A DNA stretch of 64,000 bases, from contig NZ_PPTG01000035.1 in NCBI RefSeq assembly GCF_002954245.1, positions 63,542 through 127,541 on the forward strand, written 5' to 3'. Of this stretch, positions 16,518-25,412 are shown piece by piece. The notes beneath the pieces were generated by a model that was not told the origin of the DNA, did no database searches, and was given only the letters and a program-made list of their open reading frames with translations. This DNA comes from Cryobacterium aureum (GTDB lineage Bacteria > Actinomycetota > Actinomycetes > Actinomycetales > Microbacteriaceae). Numbering within the stretch: the first letter of the stretch is position 1; every line of letters starts with the position of its first letter. Made by a program: the position numbers and the translations under genes.

Positions 16518-17596
16518 TCGCCGAGAGTCGTCGATCCGGCCGGGGCGTCTTCGTTCACGATGGTGACAAACGAGCCATCCATGATGGCGCCCTGGCGTTC
16601 GTCGACCAGCGTGGTCAGCTCGGACGGGATCGTGAACACGGTGCCCGTATTGAGCGGTGCGAGAAAGCTGCCACCGTTGATCATGAAGGAGAACTCCGCG
16701 AGGTTGCTCGCCGCAAACTTGTCGGCGACAACGTCAGCGACGACCGCTTCCACGGTAGGACGCATGCTCCACACGAGGGAGGAGACAACGTAGTCGGGCG
16801 ACTGCTCCTGCTGGTCGACCATCATGCCGAAGACGGGCAGTTCGTGCTCTTCGGCCGCCGCGATGACGCCGTCTCGCTCGGCGAACAGCACGTCGGCCCC
16901 ACCCGCGATGGCTGCTTCCGCAGCCTGTTTGGCCGTGGCCGGGTCGAAGAAGGAGTTGATGAAGGACACGGTCACGGTGGCCCCAGCATTAGTCTCAGCC
17001 ACGCCGGCGATGAACGCGTTGACGATGCGATTGACTTCGGGGATTGGCATGGCGCCGATCACGCCGATGGTGCCGGTCGTGGTGAGCCCGCCGGCGAGCA
17101 TGCCGGCGAGGTAGGCGGGGTCCTGCATCCAGTTGTCAAACACGCTGAAGTTGGGTGCCTGCTCGGCACCACCGGAGCCGAACGCGAAAGCGGTGTCGGG
17201 AAAGTCGGCCGCAACGGCGCGCACGGCATCTTCGGCCGCGAAGGCGTCACCCATGATCAGGTCGGGGTCTTCACTGCCGATGATGTCGCGCAGTGCTCTC
17301 TCCATGTCATCGGCCGTGGCGAGGTTGTCGACGTGCTCGTATCGGATCAATCCGTCATCGGCGGCACCCTGCAGGGCTGCGTGAATGGCACCGTCCCACG
17401 GTTCCTCGAGCGGGGTGGCGAAGGCGCCGAAGACCAGGGGTAGGTCACTCGCCGCGCTGTCGCTACTCGGGTCTGCGCCGGTGGCACCACCGCAACCGGA
17501 GAGGACCAAGGCAGCAATGGCTGCTGTGCCGAGAGCGCCGAGCACTCGTCGGGACCACCGGGGAGACGCACCGTGTGCAGAGGGGCCGCGGGTCAT
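16514..17596 (-). CDS. BMP-family substrate-binding lipoprotein (nucleoside/nucleobase uptake)
   Basis: The 360-residue protein has a lipoprotein signal ending in LVLSGCGG (lipobox Cys at about residue 35) and the PnrA/BmpA-like type 1 periplasmic-binding fold (LVFGAFATPLEEPWDGAIHA, DLIMGDAFAAEDAVR, IGVIGAMPIPEVNRIVNAF). It would capture a nucleoside or related base outside the membrane and hand it to the downstream ABC permeases. It heads the five-gene operon and is divergent from the PucR regulator, with 124 bp between the starts. Confidence 0.9.
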   Translation of the reverse strand: MTRGPSAHGASPRWSRRVLGALGTAAIAALVLSGCGGATGADPSSDSAASDLPLVFGAFATPLEEPWDGAIHAALQGAADDGLIRYEHVDNLATADDMERALRDIIGSEDPDLIMGDAFAAEDAVRAVAADFPDTAFAFGSGGAEQAPNFSVFDNWMQDPAYLAGMLAGGLTTTGTIGVIGAMPIPEVNRIVNAFIAGVAETNAGATVTVSFINSFFDPATAKQAAEAAIAGGADVLFAERDGVIAAAEEHELPVFGMMVDQQEQSPDYVVSSLVWSMRPTVEAVVADVVADKFAASNLAEFSFMINGGSFLAPLNTGTVFTIPSELTTLVDERQGAIMDGSFVTIVNEDAPAGSTTLGE

Positions 17597-17720
17597 GAGG
17601 GCTCACTTTCGGGTTGTGATTCACAGGAACACTTCGAGCGTAAGGGACCGGCGTAAGCCCCCCTAGAGACATAACGTCATTTCGAATCGGTAAACCCTGG
17701 ACGTTCTGTACGGTAGGGAC
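17597..17720. promoter_or_regulatory. Divergent promoter region between the BMP operon and pucR-like gene
   Basis: This 124-bp gap must hold the promoters of both the importer-deaminase operon and the PucR-family gene. PucR proteins often regulate a divergent neighbour, so the operator is probably here. I see no single convincing palindrome. Confidence 0.5.
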
Positions 17721-19292
17721 ATGATGTTTTCCGTCGCGGATTTTCTGAATCTGCCCGAGTTGCAGCGCGCGCGGGCCGAACTGGTGTGCGGCGAGGCGTT
17801 GGACGAACGGGCGGTGCGCTGGGTGCACACGAGTGAGATCTTCGCCATCTCCCCCCTGCTCAAGGGTGGTGAGGTATTGATGACGACCGGACTCGGCCTG
17901 GTGGCCGTGTCAGCGGATGCCCGGCGCGGCTACATCGCATCGCTTGCGCGCATCGGCGTAGCCGCGTTGGTACTCGAACTCGGACGCACGTTTTCTACGG
18001 TGCCGCCGGACATCGTCGCCGAGGCGCAGCGGGTGGGCCTGCCCCTGGTGCTGCTGCACGGGGTGGTGCCGTTCATCGAGGTAACCGAGGTCGCACACAC
18101 CCGGATTTTAGGTGGTGAGCTGGAGCAACTGCGCGCGGCCACTGACATTCGGGAGCGTCTGCTGCAGGCACTGGGCGAGAATCGTGGGCTGGTCGGATTC
18201 ACCGCGGCGATCAGTGATGTCGCCGGTTGCCCGGCAGCGCTCTACTCGCAATCGGGAGAACTGGTGGCCGGGGCGCTTCTCGGTGACGACGTCGCCGCTG
18301 CCTCCCGTTCTACCACTCGCGTGGAACCGGGAGAACGACATACGTTGCGCCAGCCGATCACCGTCGCGGGTGCGACCTGGGGTTATCTGCTGCTCGACGC
18401 AGCACCGTCCCGGCGGCTGCGTACCGTACTTGACGCGGCAGCCCCACTGCTCGCGCTCGAAGCCGGACGGAGCGGATTCGCTCTGCTGAGCCGGGATCAG
18501 GCGGGTGCCGAACTGATGCGGGATATGGCCTCTGGCCACTATCTCGGCGCCGCAGAGCTGAACTCGCGCGCAGTCGGCGTCGGTCTGACGGTGCGGTCCG
18601 GTCAGCAGGTCATTGCAATCTGCGTGCGAACTAGAGCGATCTCGCCAGGCAGCGCGGGCGTCTTGATCGCGGCGCGAAACGTGGCCCGCCGGGTTTACGG
18701 CGCGTGCCTCGTTGCCGAGCACGGCGGTGATGTACTCGTGGGCGCCCTCACTCGACCGCGCGAGTTGCGCGCTGACCTGACCAGGTTTGCCGAGGAACTC
18801 GATCGGGAGCTGCGGTCGACGATGGGCGCGGCGGTCATGGTGAGTGTCGGGCCAGCAGTCGACTCGGTTCCGGCTCTCGTCGGCGCGATTCCTGCTGCCC
18901 GGGAGACGGCACGTTTGGCGTTGCGTTTGACACCGTCGGCGAGTGTGGTGCTCGCTGCCGACTTCGCGCTGTACCAGCTGCTGGTCTCGCTCGTTGATGA
19001 CGAAAAACTGGAGCATTTTGTCGCCGACCAGCTTGGTCCCCTGCTCGCACACGACGCCCAGACCGGTGCCGGACTGGTCATGACGCTGGACGCCTATCTG
19101 GAGGCAGGACTGTCGAAAACTCACACTGCCCAAGCGCTGGGCATTCGCCGCCAGACTCTCTACGGGCGCCTGGAGCGCATCGAAACGCTGCTCGGGGGTC
19201 TCGATCTCGACAACCGCGAACGGCGTACCGCCCTGGACCTGGCCCTGGTCAGCTGGCGCCTCCGTTCGTCGTCCGCAACGACGACGCGGTAG
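17721..19292 (+). CDS. PucR-family transcriptional regulator
   Basis: The 523-residue protein has an N-terminal PucR domain (about 5-125; LVCGEALDERAVRWVHTSEI and LKGGEVLMTTGLGL), a middle GGDEF-like region without an intact GGDEF, and a C-terminal HTH_30 motif (about 455-515; TLDAYLEAGLSKTHTAQALG then RRQTLYGRLERI). Relatives control purine and amine catabolism. It faces the nucleobase importer-cytosine deaminase operon, so activation of that operon by a nucleobase ligand is likely. The family palindrome at 19363 lies 71 bp after its stop. Confidence 0.9.
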   Translation: MMFSVADFLNLPELQRARAELVCGEALDERAVRWVHTSEIFAISPLLKGGEVLMTTGLGLVAVSADARRGYIASLARIGVAALVLELGRTFSTVPPDIVAEAQRVGLPLVLLHGVVPFIEVTEVAHTRILGGELEQLRAATDIRERLLQALGENRGLVGFTAAISDVAGCPAALYSQSGELVAGALLGDDVAAASRSTTRVEPGERHTLRQPITVAGATWGYLLLDAAPSRRLRTVLDAAAPLLALEAGRSGFALLSRDQAGAELMRDMASGHYLGAAELNSRAVGVGLTVRSGQQVIAICVRTRAISPGSAGVLIAARNVARRVYGACLVAEHGGDVLVGALTRPRELRADLTRFAEELDRELRSTMGAAVMVSVGPAVDSVPALVGAIPAARETARLALRLTPSASVVLAADFALYQLLVSLVDDEKLEHFVADQLGPLLAHDAQTGAGLVMTLDAYLEAGLSKTHTAQALGIRRQTLYGRLERIETLLGGLDLDNRERRTALDLALVSWRLRSSSATTTR

Positions 19293-19362
19293 CGGTTGAA
19301 GGGCTTGCGCTACTTGTTCCAGTTGATTTTTTCTCCAGGGTAGGGCCTGGGCCCATGTTGCG

Positions 19363-19396
19363 AACACGGGCCCAGTTTGCAAACTGGGCCCGTGTT
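19363..19396. repeat. Perfect 34-bp palindrome (family A, copy 1)
   Basis: AACACGGGCCCAGTTTG (19363-19379) is followed directly by its exact reverse complement (19380-19396). Its core GGGCCCAGTTT-GC-AAACTGGGCCC recurs at 51254-51277 with only the 2-nt centre changed. More GGGCCC-rich sequence flanks it on both sides. It lies between pucR and the MpaB-family gene. Confidence 0.85.
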
Positions 19397-19501
19397 CCGG
19401 GCCCGGGCCCCGTGCACAGCAATGCCAGGTCAAGCCCCGAAGGATTTCGAAACTCAACCGCTCGCGGCGGGCTTCCAGCGAGGCGGGGCTACCATCCGAG
19501 A

Positions 19502-20410
19502 ATGGGCAGATTCACGGACAGTTGGCGCTCGCACCTTCTGGTGACTCTCTCAGGGAACAGCGAGGGACGGCCGAAATGGGTCGGCCAGATCGCTACCGGC
19601 GACAATGCCGGCTTCTTCGGCCCGGGAAGTGCGGCCTGGGCAGTGCACGGCGGCATGGCGACCATGGTCGCCGGCATTCGCGCGCTGCTCATGCAGACCC
19701 TGCACCCGGGCGCCATGGCTGGCGTGCACGACTGGTCCCGGTATCACGAAGATCCCCTCGGCCGTCTCTCCGGCACCATTCAGTGGCTCATCACGGTGAC
19801 TTTCGCCGACACCGTCGTGGCCGAGCGGGAATCGGGGCGGGTTGCTCATTTTCACGAACGGGTGAGCGGCACCTATCTCGACGCGCGTGGCGAGGAACGG
19901 CCCTATGCCGCGGGTGATCCCGAGCTGTTGTCGTGGGTGCACGTGGTCTTCACCGACGCTTTCCTGCAATCCCACCTGCTCTGGGGTGATGCCATTCCGG
20001 GCGGCGCCGACCGCTACGTCAAGGAATGGGCCACGGCCGGCGAACTCATCGGAGTGCAGAATGCCCCGCATTCGACTGACGAACTCGCCGCCCAGCTCGA
20101 GGGATTTCGCAGCGCAGGCATCCTGAAAAGTGACGCCCGCGTCGCGGAAGCCGTGCGATTCATCCGCTACCCGCCGCTGAGTCGCGGCATGCTGCCGTTC
20201 TACCGCATTATGTTCGCCGGCGCGGTGGCGTCGATCCCCCGCGAGTATCGCGACATGCTCGGCCTCCAGCGGTCGCGTCTGCCCGTTGTCTGGGGCACCC
20301 GGCTCGTTCTCGGAGTGGTGCGCACCCTGCTCGGTCCCTCCTCAACCTCAGAGGATGCCGCCCGCGCGCGGCTCGCGCGCATCAATCGCGCCGACGAGCT
20401 GACCGCCTGA
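19502..20410 (+). CDS. MpaB/DUF2236-family oxygenase-like protein
   Basis: The 302-residue protein (start ATG 19502) belongs to the oxygenase MpaB family, DUF2236. The signature pieces are FGPGSAAWAVHGGMATMVAG, LLMQTLHPGAMAGVHDWSRY and WVHVVFTDAFLQSHLLWG; conserved His and Asp residues are thought to bind haem in relatives such as latex-clearing protein. Its substrate is unknown. The upstream 209 bp contains the family A palindrome rather than a clear promoter. A longer in-frame ORF upstream of 19502 runs through the palindrome and is not credible. Confidence 0.82.
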   Translation: MGRFTDSWRSHLLVTLSGNSEGRPKWVGQIATGDNAGFFGPGSAAWAVHGGMATMVAGIRALLMQTLHPGAMAGVHDWSRYHEDPLGRLSGTIQWLITVTFADTVVAERESGRVAHFHERVSGTYLDARGEERPYAAGDPELLSWVHVVFTDAFLQSHLLWGDAIPGGADRYVKEWATAGELIGVQNAPHSTDELAAQLEGFRSAGILKSDARVAEAVRFIRYPPLSRGMLPFYRIMFAGAVASIPREYRDMLGLQRSRLPVVWGTRLVLGVVRTLLGPSSTSEDAARARLARINRADELTA

Positions 20411-20422
20411 GCCGGCGGCCCG

Positions 20423-21703
20423 CTACGCCGCGGGCGCGAAGAAGGCCGCCGTTGCCGCGGCGAGCGCCTGCGGATCGTTGACGTGGCAGAGCTCCCTGGC
20501 GGAGTGCATCGACAAGAGCGGCACGCCCACGTCGACCACACGGATGCCTAGCCGGGTCGCGGTGAGTGGACCGATGGTCGAACCGCACGGAACGGTGTTG
20601 TTGGAGACAAATTCCTGGTAGGCGACGCCCGCCTGGGCGCAGGTCCGGGCCCAGAGTGCGCCGCCATGGGCATCCGTCGCGTAACGCTGATTGGCGTTGA
20701 TCTTCAGCAGCGGGCCGCCGCCGAGAATGGGCTGGTTGGCCGAATCGTGGCGCTCGGGATAGTTGGGGTGCACGGCGTGACCGGCGTCGGCCGAGAGGCA
20801 CCATGATTCGGCGTAGGCCCGCAATCGGTCTGACCCGGTGGCACCAAGGCCGTGACCGATGCGGGTGAGAATGTCGTCGAGCAGCGGTCCGCTCGCGCCG
20901 GAGCGGGACTGGGAGCCGAGTTCCTCGTGATCGAAGGCGGCGAGCACGCTGATCGGGCCGCCGGCCCGATTGCTGGTCGCGAGGAGCGCGTGCAGTGCCG
21001 CGTAGACCGACGACAGGTTGTCGAGGCGTCCGGCGGCAAACAGCTCGCTGCCCAGGCCGAAGATCGCGGGCGGCTGGGTGTCGTTGCTGAGGATGTCGTA
21101 GCCGGCAACATCCGCTGCCTCGAGCCCGGCCAAACCAGCCAGGTGGGCGAGCAGGTCAGCCTCGGACGGGTCGCCGACGCCGAAAACGGGCGAGAGGTGA
21201 CGTTGCCGGTCGAGGGTGAGGCCGTTGTTGACCTCGCGGTCGAGGTGCACAGCGAGCTGCGGGATGCGCAGGAACGGCCCGGTGCGCACGAGGTGCTCGG
21301 CGCCGTCACGGGTGACCAACCGGCCGGCCAATTCGAGTTCGCGGTCGAGCCAGGAGTTCTGCAGCGGACCGCCATAGACCTCGACGCCGGCCTGCAGCCA
21401 GCCGTGCGAACCGATCGTGGGCTTGGGCTTGAGCTTGAATCCCGGGGAGTCGGTGTGGGCGCCGAGAATGCGAAACGGCGTCGTTGGGCCAGCGCCGACC
21501 GGCTGCGACCAGGCGATCACGGCGCCGTCGCGCACGACGTAGTGACCAGCGCCGTCGTCGGTCGTCCAGCTCTCCGACTCGCTCAGCCGGGTAAAACCGG
21601 CCGCGTGAAGCAGCCGGGCGATCTCGGCGGCGGCGTGGTATGACGACGGTGACGCTTGCAGAAAGGCGGAGAAATCAGCGATGTAGTCCGGTGTAGCATC
21701 CAT
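20423..21703 (-). CDS. apeB: M18-family aminopeptidase
   Basis: The 426-residue enzyme has the M18 dinuclear metal ligands: His/Asp in GAHTDSPGFKLKP, Asp in GRLDNLSSVYAAL, Glu pair in AFDHEELGSQSRSGA, Asp in SADAGHAVHPNYPERH and the last His in LLSMHSARELCHV. It removes N-terminal acidic or neutral residues from peptides in the cytosol. Length is normal. It is convergent with the MpaB-family gene (12 bp between stops). Confidence 0.95.
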   Translation of the reverse strand: MDATPDYIADFSAFLQASPSSYHAAAEIARLLHAAGFTRLSESESWTTDDGAGHYVVRDGAVIAWSQPVGAGPTTPFRILGAHTDSPGFKLKPKPTIGSHGWLQAGVEVYGGPLQNSWLDRELELAGRLVTRDGAEHLVRTGPFLRIPQLAVHLDREVNNGLTLDRQRHLSPVFGVGDPSEADLLAHLAGLAGLEAADVAGYDILSNDTQPPAIFGLGSELFAAGRLDNLSSVYAALHALLATSNRAGGPISVLAAFDHEELGSQSRSGASGPLLDDILTRIGHGLGATGSDRLRAYAESWCLSADAGHAVHPNYPERHDSANQPILGGGPLLKINANQRYATDAHGGALWARTCAQAGVAYQEFVSNNTVPCGSTIGPLTATRLGIRVVDVGVPLLSMHSARELCHVNDPQALAAATAAFFAPAA

Positions 21704-21752
21704 TCACCCATCCAACCACCCGCGCAGTGCAGCGGATGCCGCGGCCGGCTAC

Positions 21753-22487
21753 CTACTCGGCGGGTGCGTCGGCCTGCAACGCAGCGCGCGCGAAGGCGGC
21801 GCCACCGACCGTGACGGTGCCGCGGTCACCGTGCCAGGCCTCGGTCTGCTCGAACGCCCCGAGCCGGTCAAGCAGACGCCATTTGGCGTCGACGAGGTGC
21901 CAGACCGATTCCGTCGTCGGTTCCTGGCCGTCGGACTGCACCCAGCCAAGCGAACCGAGCGCGCGAGACAGGGTCGTAAGGTAGTCCTCGCGGCGGGCCA
22001 GACCGCGGGTGGCGACGAAGAGCAGCAGCAGTCGGGTGGCGTCAGCCACGGCGGGCGTGCGGCTTGAGTGAATCGTGCGGGCGAGATGCCACCACAGTTC
22101 GCGGGAAGACCCGGACAGGGCGGCGCCCTTCTTGGTAAGTACCAGCATCCCCTTGCTGACGCGCAGAAGCCCAACGTCGCGCAGGTGACCGCGCAGCTCC
22201 TGCAGGGGTCGCAGGTGCACCTCGCGGTTGACGCTGATCGGCCAGCCCCAGTTGAGCTCGGCCGATGCTTCAAGGACGACCGCCGGCGGCAGATGCCCCG
22301 CCTTGGTCAAACGGATGCCGTCGGCCCCGACCCGGGTCAGAATCCACTGCGCTGGCGCCACCATGCGCGCCATGGCCCGCTCCTGCAACAGCACCGCATC
22401 TTTCACGCGGGCCTGCCCGATAAGTCGGCGGAAACCGACGACGGCCTGTTCCGGCAGTCGCGTTTCGATCTCCTGAATCACGTTCAC
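21753..22487 (-). CDS. Conserved hypothetical protein, winged-helix-like
   Basis: The 244-residue protein starts with GTG at 22487. I do not recognise a named family. It is soluble, with alternating helices and short strands. The middle (about 80-130: LQELRGHLRDVGLLRVSKGM, LVLTKKGAAL) looks like a winged-helix module in which a strand pair follows a helix, so nucleic-acid binding is possible. It lies 49 bp upstream of the M18 gene in the same direction. Confidence 0.65.
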   Translation of the reverse strand: MNVIQEIETRLPEQAVVGFRRLIGQARVKDAVLLQERAMARMVAPAQWILTRVGADGIRLTKAGHLPPAVVLEASAELNWGWPISVNREVHLRPLQELRGHLRDVGLLRVSKGMLVLTKKGAALSGSSRELWWHLARTIHSSRTPAVADATRLLLLFVATRGLARREDYLTTLSRALGSLGWVQSDGQEPTTESVWHLVDAKWRLLDRLGAFEQTEAWHGDRGTVTVGGAAFARAALQADAPAE

Positions 22488-22635
22488 CCACCGAGCCTAC
22501 TGAGCGATGCCGCTCGAAGGCGACGGATGCCCCGCGACACGCACTGACGACCCCGTCGGGATTCGCCTAACCGGGGGTTCGACCGGCGTTTTGTCGGCGA
22601 ATCGTTGGCGGGACGCCCGCGTTGTGATCGTCATT

Positions 22636-22842
22636 TCAGAGATTCTTGTAGACCTCGCGCCGGTGCGCAATTTCAACGATCAGGATGACGCTTTGATCGT
22701 CGTCGATATGCGTGAGGATTCGGTAGTCGCCGACCCGGTACCGCCAGAACTCTTCATTGACGAGCTTCTTGCCTAGCTGACGCGGATTTTCCAGCCGTGA
22801 AAGTTTCTGCTCGAGAAAATCACGGATCCACTTCGCTGCCAC
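22636..22842 (-). CDS. RelE/ParE-type toxin, probably truncated orphan
   Basis: The 68-residue frame matches the end of RelE toxins: KWIRDFLEQKLSRLENPRQL, EEFWRYRVGDYRILTHI and IVEIAHRREVYK. RelE proteins are normally about 85-90 residues, and the first strand and helix are missing. The only starts are GTG at 22842, with AGGAG just 2 nt before it, or none. No antitoxin gene is visible upstream. It is probably a decaying or inactive toxin, though an unusual start cannot be excluded. Confidence 0.6.
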   Translation of the reverse strand: MAAKWIRDFLEQKLSRLENPRQLGKKLVNEEFWRYRVGDYRILTHIDDDQSVILIVEIAHRREVYKNL

Positions 22843-23139
22843 CGCTCCTGGCGGGCGAGCGGTCGCTGACGGTATATATGTCGCCGATTCCCCGCCAGTC
22901 GCTCATGAGGTCAGCCTAGGACACGGTTTTGCGAGATGACACGTGCATAGTCAGTTGTCGAACCCTGGATGCGACACTGTTCAGGTGATAACCGAACAGT
23001 TCCAAAAGTTTCTCGGGCTGACTCCGTAGCACCGGGGTAGGAGGAGGCGTTTGCGCGAACGCTGACTCCAAGCCGATTTTTGCTCACACGCACAAGCCCG
23101 AGGGCGAGCCGTGTCGGCGGTATCTGGCACCCTTGAAGG

Positions 23140-25281
23140 ATGACCGACACCCGCGCATCCGCTCTGGCCATTCTGCGTACGCTCGTTGGGCGAGAAGACG
23201 CCTCCTGGCACGACGGACAATTCGAGGCCATCGAAACCCTGGTCGACCAGCGCCGCCGCGCGCTCGTCGTGCAGCGCACCGGGTGGGGCAAATCGGCCGT
23301 GTACTTTGTGGCGACCCTGCTGCTGCGACGCCAAGGCGCGGGCCCGACCATCTTGGTCTCGCCGCTGCTCGCCCTTATGCGTGATCAGGTCGCCGCCGCG
23401 GCCCGGGCGGGGGTGCGGGCGGTGTCGATCAACTCGTCGAACGCGCACGAGTGGAGCGACGTGCTTCAGAAGCTCGACGCCGACGAGGTCGACGTGCTGC
23501 TGGTGTCGCCCGAACGATTGAACAACCCGTCTTTCCGCGATGAGCAGCTGCCCGCCTTGATCTCTCGGGTCGGCCTGCTCGTGGTCGATGAGGCGCACTG
23601 CATCTCCGATTGGGGCCACGATTTTCGCCCGGACTACCGCCGCCTGCGCGACCTGATCGCCCAGATGCCGCCCGGCGTGCCCGTGCTCGCCACCACGGCC
23701 ACGGCCAATAGCCGCGTCGTGCAGGATGTCGCGGAGCAGGTGGGCATGGTCGCCACCGGCTTCGATGGCGCCACCGCCGGAACCGCTGAAGTCGTCACCA
23801 TTCGTGGCCCGCTCGCCCGCTCATCGCTGCGGCTGGGTGTGCTGCGCCTGCCCGATTCGCGCGCCCGCCTGGCCTGGCTGCTCAGCCACCTCGCCGAACT
23901 GCCGGGCAGCGGCATCATCTACACCCTCACCGTGGCGGCCGCCGAAGACACCGCTCGGCTGCTGCGTGAGGCGGGTCACGCGGTGCGCGCCTACACCGGC
24001 CAGACCGACACGGCCGAACGCGAAGAATCCGAGGAGTTGCTCAAGACCAACCAGGTCAAAGCGCTCATCGCCACGAGCGCCCTCGGAATGGGATTCGACA
24101 AACCAGACCTCGGGTTCGTACTGCACCTGGGCGCGCCGTCCTCCCCCGTTGCCTACTACCAGCAGGTCGGTCGCGCCGGCCGTGCCACCGCCTCGGCCGA
24201 CGTATTGCTGCTGCCCGGTGCCGAAGATGAGGCCATCTGGCACTATTTCGCCACCGCCTCAATGCCCAATCAGGCGAAGGCCCTCGCCGTGATTGGCGAG
24301 CTCGAAGCCGCCGGCGTTCCCCTGTCCACACCGGCGCTCGAAGCCAGGGTCGACCTCAAGCGCACTCCGCTTGAGCTGCTGCTCAAGGTGCTCGACGTCG
24401 ACGGCGCGGTGCACCGGGTCAAGGGCGGCTGGCAGTCCACCGGGCGGCCCTGGGTCTACGACGGGGAGCGTTACGAACGCATCGCCGCTGCCAGGCTCGG
24501 TGAGCAGCAGGCCATGCTCGAATTTGAAACCACCGCTGGATGCCGCATGGAGTTTCTGCAGCGCGCCCTCGACGATGAGACTGCGGTGGCGTGCGGGCGC
24601 TGTGACAATTGCCGGGGTGCCTGGTATCCGAGTGATGTGGCAGAGGGAGCCGTGGCGACGGCCACGCAATCGCTCGATCGCGTCGGCGTCGCCATCGATG
24701 TGCGTGCGCAGTGGCCGACCGGCATGAGCAGCCTCGGCGTCGCGGCCACCGGCAAAATTGCGCTCGGCGAACGCGCCGAGCCCGGCCGCGCGCTGGCCCG
24801 CCTGACCGACCTCGGCTGGGGCGGTCCGCTGCGTGATCTGTTCGACGCCCAGGCAGCGGATGCCGTAGCCTCGCCGGCCATGCTGGCCGCCTGTGTGCGC
24901 GTGCTCGCCGAGTGGGGGTGGGCAGAGCGTCCGGCAGCCATCGTCTCGATGCCGTCGCGGCGGCATCCACTCATCATCGATTCGGTGGCACGATCGTTGG
25001 CAGACGTCGGTCGGTTGCCACTGCTCGGCACCCTGGGCTGGGCGAACGGCGGCCCCAGCGGGGAGCCGGGCGGCAACAGCGCCTACCGGCTGTCCAGCGT
25101 GTGGGACCGCTTCGATGTCGGCCCCGAGCTGACTGAGGCACTCATCCCGTTCACCGGCCGCCCCATTTTGCTGATCGACGACCACGCCGACAGCCGGTGG
25201 ACCCTGACCGTGGCTGCGCGCGTGCTGCGCCGGCACGGCGCATCGGCGGTACTTCCGTTCACCCTGGCCCTGCGCTCGTAG
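23140..25281 (+). CDS. RecQ-family DEAH helicase with phosphoribosyltransferase-like C-terminus
   Basis: The 713-residue protein has a RecQ core: Walker A TGWGKS (47-52), DEAHCISDWGHDFRPDYRRL, TTATAN, TSALGMGFDKPDLGFVLH and YYQQVGRAGRA. The RecQ zinc cluster is seen in GCRMEFLQRA and CGRCDNCRG. No HRDC domain is present. Instead the last 60 residues contain ILLIDDHADSRWTLTVAARV, close to the PRPP-binding loop of type I phosphoribosyltransferases such as ComF. It would unwind branched DNA in repair. The start ATG follows GAAGG directly, so translation may be weak or leaderless. Confidence 0.9.
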   Translation: MTDTRASALAILRTLVGREDASWHDGQFEAIETLVDQRRRALVVQRTGWGKSAVYFVATLLLRRQGAGPTILVSPLLALMRDQVAAAARAGVRAVSINSSNAHEWSDVLQKLDADEVDVLLVSPERLNNPSFRDEQLPALISRVGLLVVDEAHCISDWGHDFRPDYRRLRDLIAQMPPGVPVLATTATANSRVVQDVAEQVGMVATGFDGATAGTAEVVTIRGPLARSSLRLGVLRLPDSRARLAWLLSHLAELPGSGIIYTLTVAAAEDTARLLREAGHAVRAYTGQTDTAEREESEELLKTNQVKALIATSALGMGFDKPDLGFVLHLGAPSSPVAYYQQVGRAGRATASADVLLLPGAEDEAIWHYFATASMPNQAKALAVIGELEAAGVPLSTPALEARVDLKRTPLELLLKVLDVDGAVHRVKGGWQSTGRPWVYDGERYERIAAARLGEQQAMLEFETTAGCRMEFLQRALDDETAVACGRCDNCRGAWYPSDVAEGAVATATQSLDRVGVAIDVRAQWPTGMSSLGVAATGKIALGERAEPGRALARLTDLGWGGPLRDLFDAQAADAVASPAMLAACVRVLAEWGWAERPAAIVSMPSRRHPLIIDSVARSLADVGRLPLLGTLGWANGGPSGEPGGNSAYRLSSVWDRFDVGPELTEALIPFTGRPILLIDDHADSRWTLTVAARVLRRHGASAVLPFTLALRS

Positions 25282-25412
25282 GCCATTATCGGGCTGAACT
25301 GGAATAATTGGGGCTTGCGGCTCCTTGATAATCTAAGCAAGCCGCTACCCGCGGCCTCCGCACCATTCGGGGGCGACACGACCCCCACCTAGCTTGTTAG
25401 GCGATTCTTTCC

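Noticed and set aside
19355..19501. Upstream extension of the MpaB-family ORF
   Set aside because: It would translate the 34-bp palindrome and lacks family similarity; ATG 19502 begins the recognised domain.
22976..23000. ACTGTTC/GAACAGT inverted repeat upstream of the RecQ-like gene as an SOS box
   Set aside because: The actinobacterial LexA box needs GAAC-N4-GTTC-type spacing; these 7-bp arms point the other way with a longer spacer.
25282..25412. Riboswitch or T-box in the leader of the cystine-type transporter
   Set aside because: Short inverted repeats are present, but none of the conserved SAM, T-box or other riboswitch cores was recognised.
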